Positions 8,817 through 17,428 of a DNA stretch of 64,000 nt are shown in pieces (positions within the stretch are counted from its first letter, which is position 1; each line of letters starts with the position of its first letter). The stretch is taken from positions 744,001 through 808,000 of the forward strand of contig CAVRWL010000003.1 of assembly GCA_963724945.1 (NCBI GenBank), in the 5' to 3' direction. A program made the position numbers and the translations under genes. The notes below the pieces were generated by a model. It had not been told where the DNA came from, did not search any database, and saw only the letters and a list, made by a program, of their open reading frames with translations. The stretch comes from Hyphomicrobium_A sp963724945 (GTDB taxonomy: Bacteria; Pseudomonadota; Alphaproteobacteria; Rhizobiales; Hyphomicrobiaceae).

Positions 8817-9985
8817 CTGCGTCCAACCACTATGCCGTCGCGGCGCGGAGCGTCTTTGACGGTGACAGCGTCCGCAAGGATGCAGCAGTCATCATTGACG
8901 GCGAGCTTATCGTCGATGTCAGGCCGCGCGGCGAGCTGCCGGCTAAGCTTCAGGTGCAGACACTTGGTGACGACGCATGGCTCGCGCCGGGCTTCATCGA
9001 CATTCAAGTGAATGGTGGCGGCGACGTCCTGTTCAACGATGAGCCCACGCCAGAAGGCGTCGACGCCATCGCGCGCGCGCATCGCCGCTACGGCACCACG
9101 GGGCTCTTGCCGACGCTCATCAGCGATACGCCGGACAAGATGCGCGCCGCGCTTGCGGCCGTGCAGCAGGCTGCGGCGGAGAACCAGAGCATACTCGGCA
9201 TACATTTCGAAGGGCCATTCCTCTCGACCGAGAAGCCCGGCGTGCATGACCCATCGATGTTCCGCTGTCCCGATCAGCGCGACATCGACCTGCTGACGTC
9301 GTGGCCAGCAGGCAGCGTGCTGGTTACGCTGGCGCCTGAGTGCGTCCCTGAGGCGTTCATCGCCACCCTGGTACGCGCAGGCGTTCGCGTGGCGCTGGGC
9401 CACACCGCTGCCAGCTATGAACAGGCAAAGGCCGCATTTGCCCAAGGTGCCACCGGCGTCACGCACCTCTTCAACGCGATGCTACCGCTTGCGAGCCGCG
9501 CGCCGGGTCCGATTTCTGCCGCGCTCGAGACGCCTGGCGTTTGGTTCGGCATGATCGTCGATGGCGAACACGTCGCGCCAGCGATGCTGCAGCTGGTGTT
9601 GCGCGGCTGTGTTGCCCATCCGGTGCTGGTCACCGATGCCATGCCGCCGGTCGGCGGCAGAAATTCGCGCTTCCTGATCAATGGCCGGGAGGTCCTGGTG
9701 CGCGACGGACGCTGTACCCGCGCCGACGGGACACTTGCCGGTTCTGCTCTCGACATGGCAAGCGCTGTGCGCAACGCAGTGGGGATGCTCGGAGTGCCGC
9801 TAACGGACGCCTTGCGCTTCGCGTCCGCCGAGCCGGCGGAGTTCTTGGGCCTCGGACACAACCTCGGCCGTCTCGCCCCCCGCTTCCGCGCCGACATGGT
9901 TGCTCTCGATCCTGCGCAGGTTCGCGTGCTGGAAACCTGGGTCGCCGGTCGCGCCACTCGCCTAGTCGGTTGCGCCTCTATCTGA
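8813..9985 (+). CDS. nagA: N-acetylglucosamine-6-phosphate deacetylase NagA
   Basis: A 390-residue amidohydrolase that removes acetate from GlcNAc-6-phosphate in the cytoplasm. The start at 8813 overlaps the previous stop; longer in-frame starts fall inside the upstream gene. The family landmarks are all visible: GFIDIQVNGGG near residue 63, the metal Glu in HFEGPFLS (near 128), metal His residues in LGHTAAS (near 195) and THLFNAM (near 217), and the catalytic Asp in VTDAMPP (near 273). The length is normal for NagA (380 to 390). It works directly downstream of MurQ and the kinase and upstream of the SIS deaminase. Confidence 0.95.
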   Translation: MTASNHYAVAARSVFDGDSVRKDAAVIIDGELIVDVRPRGELPAKLQVQTLGDDAWLAPGFIDIQVNGGGDVLFNDEPTPEGVDAIARAHRRYGTTGLLPTLISDTPDKMRAALAAVQQAAAENQSILGIHFEGPFLSTEKPGVHDPSMFRCPDQRDIDLLTSWPAGSVLVTLAPECVPEAFIATLVRAGVRVALGHTAASYEQAKAAFAQGATGVTHLFNAMLPLASRAPGPISAALETPGVWFGMIVDGEHVAPAMLQLVLRGCVAHPVLVTDAMPPVGGRNSRFLINGREVLVRDGRCTRADGTLAGSALDMASAVRNAVGMLGVPLTDALRFASAEPAEFLGLGHNLGRLAPRFRADMVALDPAQVRVLETWVAGRATRLVGCASI

Positions 9986-10148
9986 CTCTGGCCGCCCGCG
10001 TCCCTAGCTGGCTGACGACCGCTCTGGTTCAGAATCGCCGCTCGGTAACCAGATGACGGAAGAAATGGTCCGAAAGCGGCCTTAGATCCGTCGCTTAAGT
10101 CGTGGAAGCCGCATTTTCCTCTGTCTCTTCCAACAAAGGAGACAGACC

Positions 10149-10787
10149 ATGGAAGACGAGCATGTACCTGACAAACTGAAGCATTCCCAGCGGCCGCCCT
10201 GGAACAAAGGCAAGCTCATCGGGGCGAAGCCGCCTCTCCGACCCAGTCACGTCTGGTCGATAAGGACAAAGCTGCAGATGGCGGGCCGCCAGCGCGACCT
10301 CGCACTCTTCAATCTCGCTATCGACAGCAAGCTGCGCGGCTGTGACGTCGTTGCCGTTCGCGTCGATGACGTTGCGCCAAGCGGCTACACGGTGGATCGG
10401 GCAACAATCCGCCAGAGGAAGACGGGCCGCCCGGTTCGGTTCGAGCTGACGGACCAGACGCGTCTGGCCATCGATGACTACCTGCGAACCACCGGACGCA
10501 AACCCGACCAATTCCTATTCGCAGGCCGCGGTGATGGTCCACACGGACTGACGACGAAACAGTATGCCAGGCTCGTCCATGAATGGGTTGGCAGCATTGG
10601 GCTCGATCCGGCCAAGTTCGGCACTCACTCGCTACGGCGCACGAAGGCGGTGCTGATCTACCGGCGCACCGGCAATCTGCGCGCCGTCCAGCTCTTGCTC
10701 GGGCACGCGAGGATCGAGAGCACCGTTCGTTACCTCGGCATCGAGGTCGACGATGCGATCGAGATCGCGGAGAAGACCGACATCTAA
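10149..10787 (+). CDS. short tyrosine recombinase/phage-type integrase
   Basis: A 212-residue protein with the complete catalytic domain of tyrosine recombinases but almost no N-terminal arm- or core-binding domain. The catalytic set is present: an Arg in DSKLRGCDVV (near residue 57), a Lys in RQRKTGRPV (near 97), HSLRRTK (His-x2-Arg near 160), LLGHARIEST (His near 186) and the nucleophile Tyr in VRYLGIE (near 196). A good ribosome-binding site (AAAGGAG) precedes ATG 10149. No phage genes, excisionase, tRNA or att repeats are seen beside it. It is therefore a solitary integrase of a kind common in Rhizobiales genomes, and its target site is unknown. Confidence 0.85.
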   Translation: MEDEHVPDKLKHSQRPPWNKGKLIGAKPPLRPSHVWSIRTKLQMAGRQRDLALFNLAIDSKLRGCDVVAVRVDDVAPSGYTVDRATIRQRKTGRPVRFELTDQTRLAIDDYLRTTGRKPDQFLFAGRGDGPHGLTTKQYARLVHEWVGSIGLDPAKFGTHSLRRTKAVLIYRRTGNLRAVQLLLGHARIESTVRYLGIEVDDAIEIAEKTDI

Positions 10788-11120
10788 CGCTTTCGCAGCA
10801 CTAGCGGACGTGATCGGCGAAGCCCATAGCCTCGCCGATCATGGGGTGATCGATGTCCGATATCGGAACGAAGCGCACCGGCTCGCTTTGGCCCAAAGCC
10901 GCCATCGATCGTCAGTGTCGATGTCCGTTACTGTATAATTGCGTCCGTCGTGGCTACGTCCGCTGTGCAGAGATAGCGGATTTCGGCTCACTGGCTGCAG
11001 GCGGTTCCACGGTACGCCACTACATAGTCTGCTCTTCCCTCAGAAGCCGCCGACAGGCGCACGCCCGTTTTGGACCAATCGCGGACGGTCATGCACCAAT
11101 TGCGTGCGGTGCTTAGCGCC
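10788..11120 (+). other. intergenic tract, no supported gene; resembles a Rhizobiales dispersed repeat
   Basis: No convincing gene is seen in these 333 bases. Short open frames translate to phrases such as MSDIGTKRT and RFGPIADG, which I recall as typical of spurious small ORFs made by a dispersed intergenic repeat in Bradyrhizobium and relatives. This recall cannot be checked here. The tract lies between the integrase and the convergent end of the mocR-like gene. Confidence 0.3.
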
Positions 11121-12653
11121 TCAGTTGACAGGTGTCCGCGCGCTTGCGTTCTTCCTGGAGACACGATCCTTCGGCTTGGATGCCTTTTTCTGCGTATCGA
11201 TTAGCTTACGCAGTTTGCGGACCGCACGCGTGATGTTTTCTTTGGTGACGGACGAGTAGCCCAGCAATATCACGTTGTCGGGAGACCGCTCGGTAAGATC
11301 GATCGCGGCCCCGCTCCGCAAGGAGTAGATTCCAATGCCGATCTCCCGCGCCTCGATCTGAATCCGGCTGGCCGGCGGGAAGTCTTTCGGCAGTTGCCAG
11401 ATGAAATGCAGCCCGGCCTCATAGCCGCAGATTGTTGTCTCAGGAAAATGCTGCTTGAGGCATTGGACCAAGTGGTCACGACGCTCCTTGTAGATCTTGC
11501 GAACGCGGCGAATGTGGCGGTCGAACGCACCGCTTCTCAGGAATTCCGTCAGTACGACCTGCTCCAGCCAGGGTTGCCCATTGTTCATGAAGGCCTTCGT
11601 CTGGCGCGTGCTCTTGCAGAACGTGTTCGGGACGACGGTGTATCCGAGGCGAAGCCCCGCACCCAGCGATTTTGAGAAGGTGCCGAGGTAGAAAACGCGG
11701 CGGCTGTTATCGAGCCCGGCGAGGGCCGTCAGCGGCGGTCCGTCGTAGCGGAAGTCGCTATCGTAGTCGTCCTCGATAATCAGGCTGTCGGTCTCCTCCG
11801 CCCACTTCAGAAGTTGGATTCGGCGCTCCAGCACCAACATCACGCCGGTGGGAAATTGGTGCGAGGGCGTAACAAAGACGAGGCTCGACTTGGTACGGGG
11901 GAGTTCATCGACCTTAAGGCCGGAGGCGTCGACCGGAATGGGGACGACATTGACTCCGAGGCTCTGGAAAAGAAGCGCGGCACCCTGATAGCAAGGGTTC
12001 TCGACGAAAATCGTGTCGTAGCTCCCCTGCAGAAGCCGATGAATGAAATTTAGCCCGTCTTGCGAGCCGCTTGTGACGACGATCTGTTCCGTATCTACGG
12101 CCATGCCCCTCGAGCGAGAGAGGTGGTCGGCAATCGCCTGGCGCAAATCCACCAGCCCGACCGGGTCGCTGTAATCCGCAATTTGAATGCCCGGCGAGCC
12201 GAGCGTTTGCGAGAGCAACTTGCGCCAGGTGCGCACGGGAAAGGACTCTGCCGCCGAACGGCCAACCCAGAAATCGATGTCGGGTCTGCCGGAGGAGCCT
12301 GTCCCTCCCGGCGAACCGGCGAAGCACAGGACCGGGTCGGACTGGCCCTCCTCGGTCGGCTGCGGCGGTCTGGGCTGCCTCCCCGAGACGCGCAGCAGAT
12401 CATCCGGCAGAGAAGAGCTGACGAACGTTCCCGCCGTACCGCGAGACTCGATATAGCCTTCGGCGGTCAGTCGCTCGTAGCCGAGAAGAACGGTATTGCG
12501 CGAGATGCAGAGGCTGCGTGCCAGCTCCCGGCTCGACGGCAGTGGCTGGCCTGGCCGCAACCTGCCGTTCAGGATCAGCTTTCGCACCTGTTCGAAAACT
12601 TGCGCGTGCAGCGGTTCATGACTGTTGGCATCGAGCGCTAACGTCAACTCCAC
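11121..12653 (-). CDS. MocR-family transcriptional regulator (GntR HTH plus aminotransferase-like domain)
   Basis: A 510-residue fusion regulator. Residues about 10-75 form a GntR-type winged helix (HAQVFEQVRKLILNGRLRPG, then SSRELARSLCISRNTV). Residues about 115-490 form a fold-type I aminotransferase domain with the PLP-lysine context GTFSKSLGAGLRLGY and the cofactor Asp in IIEDDYDSDF. MocR proteins usually sense an amine, aldehyde or PLP-linked ligand and often control a divergent operon. I place the start at GTG 12653 because an AAGGAG site lies 5 bases before it; a longer open frame to 12827 would run through the shared promoter region. It is divergent from the molybdopterin oxidoreductase operon, which it probably controls. 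Confidence 0.88.
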   Translation of the reverse strand: MELTLALDANSHEPLHAQVFEQVRKLILNGRLRPGQPLPSSRELARSLCISRNTVLLGYERLTAEGYIESRGTAGTFVSSSLPDDLLRVSGRQPRPPQPTEEGQSDPVLCFAGSPGGTGSSGRPDIDFWVGRSAAESFPVRTWRKLLSQTLGSPGIQIADYSDPVGLVDLRQAIADHLSRSRGMAVDTEQIVVTSGSQDGLNFIHRLLQGSYDTIFVENPCYQGAALLFQSLGVNVVPIPVDASGLKVDELPRTKSSLVFVTPSHQFPTGVMLVLERRIQLLKWAEETDSLIIEDDYDSDFRYDGPPLTALAGLDNSRRVFYLGTFSKSLGAGLRLGYTVVPNTFCKSTRQTKAFMNNGQPWLEQVVLTEFLRSGAFDRHIRRVRKIYKERRDHLVQCLKQHFPETTICGYEAGLHFIWQLPKDFPPASRIQIEAREIGIGIYSLRSGAAIDLTERSPDNVILLGYSSVTKENITRAVRKLRKLIDTQKKASKPKDRVSRKNASARTPVN

Positions 12654-12702
12654 GACCACTCCTTGCCCGCAGCACGGCGAGTTTGGGTCCAAGCGCGGAA
12701 AC

Positions 12703-12786
12703 AATTGGAGCTTGGCGGAGCCCCGCCGAAGCGCTCGGTTGGCTCCCCCCAATTTTCTCGAATTGGACCTTTCAACACCGCCAATT
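12703..12786. promoter_or_regulatory. candidate MocR operator region with AATTGG repeats
   Basis: The gap between the divergent mocR-like gene and the molybdenum operon holds several AATTGG/CCAATT elements. An inverted repeat with 6-bp arms and a 6-bp spacer lies at 12749-12766, a further AATTGG near 12704, and a CCAATT at about 12782-12787. Repeated half-sites in the shared promoter region are what MocR regulators usually bind. The link to this regulator is inferred. Confidence 0.45.
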
Positions 12787-12867
12787 TTACGAACAAATTG
12801 CAACCAGTGCAACGCTGGCGGACCCACATGAGACCGGCGAATCCGATGAAATCACTGGAGGAGTTCT

Positions 12868-14994
12868 ATGAACACGCACCCCCAAGGCACTGAGTTCTTC
12901 GGTGGTTGTCCGCACGACTGTCCCGATACCTGCTCAATGATTTTCGAGATTGAGAATGGTCTCGTTAAGAGCGTACGCGGAAACCCGGACCATCCGATGA
13001 CTCGGGGTGGGCTGTGCGTGAAACTCAAAGATTACGAAAAGCGCCACTATCATCCCGACCGCGTGCTCTATCCCCTGCGTCGCACCGGGCCGAAGGGGTC
13101 CAAGCAATTTGAGCGCGTCACCTGGGACGAAGCTCTGGATGAGATCGTTACTCGCTGGAAAGCGATCATCGCCGAGCACGGACCCCAGGCTATCATTCCT
13201 TACAGCTACCTTGGTAACCAGGGCCTGGTGCATGGGCTCAACGGCGGCGATGCGTTCTTCAACCGCCTCGGCGCCACAGTGTGTGAACGCACGTTCTGCG
13301 GCGAGGGCTCGTGCACGGCCTGGCTGCTGACGCTCGGACCCACCGCCGGTCTCGATCCGGAAAGCTACATTCACTCCAAGTATGTCGTGATCTGGGCTTG
13401 CAACAGCGTGAGCACCAACCTGCACCACTGGGCAATCGTGAAGGAAGCCCAAAGCAAGGGCGCCAAGGTTGTCGTGATCGACGCTTATAAATCCCGCACC
13501 GCCAAGGCAGCCGACTGGCACATCTGCCCCAAGCCCGGCACCGACGGCGCTCTCGCCATGGCGCTCATCAATTCCATTATCGATCAGGGACTGGTCGATA
13601 TGGACTACGTCGAAAAATACACCGAAGGCTTCGACGCGCTGAAGGAGCGCGCGAGCACTAGGACGCCGGAATGGGCCGCCGAGATCACAGGTGTCCCTGC
13701 CGACGACATCCGCAAGCTCGCGCGTGAGCTTGCAACCGAGCAGCCTGCGGCCATCCGCATGGGCGTCGCCTTGGAACGCCACTACGGCGGTGGCCAAACT
13801 ATCCGCGCCGTCACAAGCATCCCGGCGCTGACCGGCGCTTGGCGTCATGTAGGCGGGGGCGTCACCCAGTTCCCGGTTTGGGAGCACCCTTACAAGTTCG
13901 ACGTCATCTGCCGCCCCGATCTCATTCCTGAAGGCACGCAGGTCGTCAACAACCTGCAAATCGGCCGCGCGCTGTTGGGAGAGATGGACCTCAAGGTGCC
14001 GATCCGGTCGATGATGTGCTGGAATTCGAACCCCGTGACGCAGGCGCCGGAGACCGACAAAATCGTCGAGGGCTTGATGCGCGAGGACCTGTTCCTCGTC
14101 TCGGCAGAGCACTTCATCTCCGACACCGCTTCTTACGCCGACATCGTCCTGCCGGCGACGATGGGGGCCGAGCACGAGGACATGATCCTGTCCTGGGGAC
14201 ACCTTTACCTGACGTATAACGCCAAATCGGCGAAATCGCCCGGCGAGGCTATCCCCAACAACGAGATCTTCCGCCGCCTCGCCGCGCGTTTCGGCTTTGA
14301 GGAAGACAACTTCAAGTGGTCGGACTCGGAGTGTCTTGAGCATTACGTCGATTGGGATGCGCCGTCGTGCGAGGGCATCGACCTGGAGTATTTGCGCAAG
14401 CATGGCTTTGCGCGCCTCAAGGTCGGCACTCCGGATGACCGCGCACCGCACAAGGAAGGGAAATTCCCGACCGAAACGGGTAAGTGCATGCTGGCTGTAC
14501 CAGGTGCCAAGAACTTCGTCGCCGGTCCGTTCCGCCAGATGTACGAAGGGTTCCAGCCGGGCGAGGATCTTGATCCTCTCCCCGACTACACGCCACCGCG
14601 GGAGTCTCCGGCGAGCAACCCACTGTTGGCGGAAAAATTCCCGCTCAATATCGTGTCACCGAAGAGCCATGGCTTCTTAAACTCTTGCTATGCCAACATG
14701 GAGCAAAAGATCAAAGGCCAAGGCGAGCAGTTCGTGCTGATCAACATCGCCGATGCCCAGCCGCGCGGCATCGCGGATGGTGACCGGGTGCAGGTGACGA
14801 ACGGGCGGGGCGCGTTCAAAGCGGTTGCCCGCATCACGGACGACGTGAACCAGGGCATTGTCGTTGCGTCACTCGGGTATTGGCGGCAGTTGAACGACGG
14901 CACCGTCAACTCGATCAGCTCTGCCGAGTTTACCGACATGGGCCACGCTCCGTCATTTTCCGACAACCTCGTCGAGGTTATGCGCTGCAACTGA
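12868..14994 (+). CDS. molybdopterin oxidoreductase, DMSO-reductase superfamily, one 4Fe-4S cluster
   Basis: A 708-residue molybdenum/bis-MGD oxidoreductase. The N-terminus carries a cluster motif with Cys14, Cys18, Cys22 and Cys50 (CPHDCPDTC then GGLC). Next come the NPDHP-type turn, the molybdopterin domains, a CERTFCGEGSCTAW segment (residues about 135-150) where a Mo-ligating residue is expected, and a C-terminal molydopterin-dinucleotide-binding domain (from about 590). There is no Tat or Sec signal, so it is cytoplasmic. The sequence resembles the YoaE/BisC-like group; the substrate cannot be told. A GGAGG-like site precedes ATG 12868. Ferredoxin, ferredoxin reductase and mobB follow on the same strand, so it probably receives or delivers electrons through them. 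Confidence 0.85.
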   Translation: MNTHPQGTEFFGGCPHDCPDTCSMIFEIENGLVKSVRGNPDHPMTRGGLCVKLKDYEKRHYHPDRVLYPLRRTGPKGSKQFERVTWDEALDEIVTRWKAIIAEHGPQAIIPYSYLGNQGLVHGLNGGDAFFNRLGATVCERTFCGEGSCTAWLLTLGPTAGLDPESYIHSKYVVIWACNSVSTNLHHWAIVKEAQSKGAKVVVIDAYKSRTAKAADWHICPKPGTDGALAMALINSIIDQGLVDMDYVEKYTEGFDALKERASTRTPEWAAEITGVPADDIRKLARELATEQPAAIRMGVALERHYGGGQTIRAVTSIPALTGAWRHVGGGVTQFPVWEHPYKFDVICRPDLIPEGTQVVNNLQIGRALLGEMDLKVPIRSMMCWNSNPVTQAPETDKIVEGLMREDLFLVSAEHFISDTASYADIVLPATMGAEHEDMILSWGHLYLTYNAKSAKSPGEAIPNNEIFRRLAARFGFEEDNFKWSDSECLEHYVDWDAPSCEGIDLEYLRKHGFARLKVGTPDDRAPHKEGKFPTETGKCMLAVPGAKNFVAGPFRQMYEGFQPGEDLDPLPDYTPPRESPASNPLLAEKFPLNIVSPKSHGFLNSCYANMEQKIKGQGEQFVLINIADAQPRGIADGDRVQVTNGRGAFKAVARITDDVNQGIVVASLGYWRQLNDGTVNSISSAEFTDMGHAPSFSDNLVEVMRCN

Positions 14995-15138
14995 TCACTA
15001 TCGAGTGAGCGATCAATCTTGATTGGGGTCCCAACAGCCGCCGAGTGCGACGCTGTTGGGCCTTCAACGCAAAAACGCGATTCGCCCCAGAAATCCTGCA
15101 ATGGCGCCGGACAAGCCAGCAACAGGAGTGCGCAAGCT

Positions 15139-15444
15139 GTGCCCCACATCGTTACCGACAACTGCGAAGGTTGCCGTTTCACCGATTGCATCGAGCAATG
15201 TCCGGTCGAGTGTTTCCACGCGGACGCCGCGCGGCTCTATATCGATCCCAACGTGTGCGTCGATTGCGGCGCTTGCATTCCAGCGTGCCCGGTCAACGCG
15301 ATCTACGACGTGATCGACATGCCGGGCGACAAGGAACCGTGGATCGCGATCAACGCGGAACGCGCAAAATCGCTGCCCGTCGTCACAACCAAGCAGCCAC
15401 CGCTCGGAACGGCGGAGGGCCGACGCGCCGAGCTGGGATTCTAG
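15139..15444 (+). CDS. fdxA: 7Fe (3Fe-4S/4Fe-4S) ferredoxin, FdxA type
   Basis: A 101-residue ferredoxin close in pattern to Azotobacter FdI. The N-terminal half has Cys9, Cys12, Cys17, Cys21 and Cys25 (TDNCEGCRFTDC, then QCPVECF), the mixed 3Fe/4Fe pattern. The second set is Cys40, Cys43, Cys46 and Cys50 (CVDCGACIPACPV). I choose GTG 15139 because MPHIVTDNC is the family's usual start and an AGGAG lies about 10 bases upstream; the longer frame from 15019 adds an unrelated tail. The C-terminus is shorter than in Azotobacter FdI. It lies between the molybdoenzyme and FprA genes and is the likely electron shuttle between them. Confidence 0.9.
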   Translation: MPHIVTDNCEGCRFTDCIEQCPVECFHADAARLYIDPNVCVDCGACIPACPVNAIYDVIDMPGDKEPWIAINAERAKSLPVVTTKQPPLGTAEGRRAELGF

Positions 15445-15457
15445 GCTTGGGTACGAA

Positions 15458-16891
15458 ATGATCCACGCAAACGGTCGTCAGGACGTGCTGCAGATTGCAA
15501 TTGTCGGCAGCGGCCCTAGCGGGTTCTATGCCGCCGAGGCGCTACTGCGTTCCGAACGGAGCGCGCAGGTCGATGTGATCGAGCGGCTACCGACGCCTTT
15601 CGGGCTGGTGCGCAGCGGCGTGGCGCCGGATCATCCGAAGCTGAAGCAATCGACCCTTGTCTTCGATAGAATTTCCCGCCAGGAAGGGTTCAACTTTCTT
15701 GGCAACGTCATGGTCGGCCGTGACGTTTCCCTGGCCGATCTGCAATCGACGCATCATGCGGTGATCCTCGCCTGCGGCGCGCACAGCGACCGGAGCACGG
15801 GTATCCCGGGTGAAGACCTCGTCGGCAGTCATACCGCGACGGAGTTCGTTGGCTGGTACAATGGACATCCGGATTTTCGAAACCGGAGCTTCGATTTCGG
15901 CCACGAGGTCGCCGTCATCATCGGCCACGGCAACGTTGCGGCCGACGTGTGCCGCATACTGGCAAAGCCGGTCGATGAATTGCGGACGACTGACATCGCG
16001 GAACACGCGCTTCAGGCCCTCTCCGAGAGTCGGATAAGAGAGATCCACGTGATCGGCCGTCGGGCGGCGGCGCAGGCAAAGTTCACGCCAAAGGAGCTGC
16101 GCGAGCTCGGTGAAATCGAAGGTGTTGTCGCGACACTCGATGCGCAGGAATGCTACGTCGGCGCGCAATGCGAAGTCGAGCTGGCGAGCCCAGCCAATAC
16201 CTTCGCGGCGAAGAACGTGGCGCTCTTCCGCAGCTACACCACAAACGCGCCGTTCGCGACGTCGCGAACGATCAGGTTCAGGTTCTGCCTCAGCCCGGTG
16301 GCGCTGCACGGCAACGGGCGCGTCGAGGGGATGACAGTGGAGCGCAACGCGCTCGAAGGGCCGGCGTTCTCGCAGGTGGCGCGCCCTACTGGAATTCGCG
16401 AGGAGATCTCCTGCGGTCTGGTCTTCCGCAGCATTGGCTACCGGAGCGAAGCGATCGAAGGGGCTCCGTTCGAGCCGCAGCGCGGTATCGTTCCCAACGA
16501 CCGTGGAAGAGTGCTTGAAGGTGACCGGCACATCCCCGGCCTTTACGTCACCGGTTGGCAGAAGCGCGGTCCAAGCGGGATCATCGGCACCAACCGCGCC
16601 GACAGCGTCGAGACGGTCGAGAACCTCTTGTCGGATTTTGCAGCGTCCTCCGGCCCGCCACGACCCGGCGTCACAGGGCTGCGTGACTTGTTGGAGGGAC
16701 GCGACGTCCGGATCGTCGATATCGAGGGTTGGCAAAGAATCGATGCGGCGGAGACCGAGCGCGGCAGGCCGAGGGGCAAGCCGCGTGAGAAGTTCACACG
16801 GATCGACGAAATGCTCTCTGTGCTAGAGTCCCAGGAGCCGAGGACGATTGACGATTTTGCGGCCGGGCAAGGACAGGTATCGCGGGCGTGA
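15458..16891 (+). CDS. fprA: ferredoxin/adrenodoxin-NADP+ reductase, FprA type
   Basis: A 477-residue flavoprotein of the adrenodoxin-reductase/FprA family, which moves electrons between NADPH and ferredoxin. The FAD-binding motif AIVGSGPSGFYAAEALL is at residues 14-30. The family signature RLPTPFGLVRSGVAPDHP follows near 48. The NADPH-binding motif VIIGHGNVAADVCRIL is near 152, and VIGRRAAAQAKFTPKELREL near 196 is characteristic of adrenodoxin reductases. TGWQKRGPSGIIGTNRADS near 368 closes the FAD site. It begins 14 bases after the ferredoxin stop and its own stop overlaps the GTG start of mobB. This arrangement supports an NADPH-FprA-FdxA chain for the upstream molybdoenzyme. Confidence 0.92.
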   Translation: MIHANGRQDVLQIAIVGSGPSGFYAAEALLRSERSAQVDVIERLPTPFGLVRSGVAPDHPKLKQSTLVFDRISRQEGFNFLGNVMVGRDVSLADLQSTHHAVILACGAHSDRSTGIPGEDLVGSHTATEFVGWYNGHPDFRNRSFDFGHEVAVIIGHGNVAADVCRILAKPVDELRTTDIAEHALQALSESRIREIHVIGRRAAAQAKFTPKELRELGEIEGVVATLDAQECYVGAQCEVELASPANTFAAKNVALFRSYTTNAPFATSRTIRFRFCLSPVALHGNGRVEGMTVERNALEGPAFSQVARPTGIREEISCGLVFRSIGYRSEAIEGAPFEPQRGIVPNDRGRVLEGDRHIPGLYVTGWQKRGPSGIIGTNRADSVETVENLLSDFAASSGPPRPGVTGLRDLLEGRDVRIVDIEGWQRIDAAETERGRPRGKPREKFTRIDEMLSVLESQEPRTIDDFAAGQGQVSRA

Positions 16892-17428
16892 AGGTCCTCG
16901 GCATCATCGGTAAGAGCGGTTTTGGTAAGACGACACTTATCGCGAAGTCTCGTCGGTGAGCTATCGAGGCGAGGCTTCAAGGCCTCGACGATCAAGTACG
17001 CAAAGGATGGCGTGGATCTCGACCAACCCGGCAAGGACAGCTATGTGCATCGGCAATCCGGCGCCTGGGAGGTGGCGATTGTTACGCCGAGCCGGTGGGC
17101 TCTTCTGCATGAGTGCCGCGATCCGGTGGCGTACCCTTTCGTTGCGGATTTGATGGCGGCGATGGCTCCGGTTGACGTCCTGCTGATCGAAGGGCTCCAG
17201 GAGAACGCATTCGATTGCATCGAGATCCAACGCGAGGGGAAGGAAGGCCTCGTTCACGACCACCCACGCAGGATTGCGATCGTGTCCGACAAGCGAGACG
17301 TCACCGCCAATATGCCCAACCTGGACATCAACGCGCCTGGGAAGATTTGCGACTTCCTGCTTCGTCACTGGAAGTTACATGAGCACACCTGCTCTCATCC
17401 TCATGGTTCCGCTATCTCGTCGCCTTGA
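16888..17428 (+). pseudogene. mobB: mobB (MGD biosynthesis protein B), interrupted by a frameshift
   Basis: MobB binds GTP and supports formation of molybdopterin guanine dinucleotide. Frame 1 from GTG 16888 gives the N-terminus with the Walker A motif (KVLGIIGKSGFGKTTLIAK) but stops at 16957. The rest continues in another frame from about 16949: LVGELSRRGFKASTIKYAKD, then DLDQPGKDSYVHRQSGA and DVLLIEGLQEN, clearly MobB. The total of 541 nt is one base more than a whole number of codons. Removing one base near 16947 would give TTLIAKLVGELSRRG, an excellent family match. It is either a real single-base insertion or a sequence error. Its place after the molybdoenzyme and FprA genes fits cofactor maturation. 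Confidence 0.85.

Noticed and set aside
12934..14451. 505-codon minus-strand open frame
   Set aside because: Opposite the molybdopterin oxidoreductase gene, which has a clear cluster motif and family fold on the plus strand.
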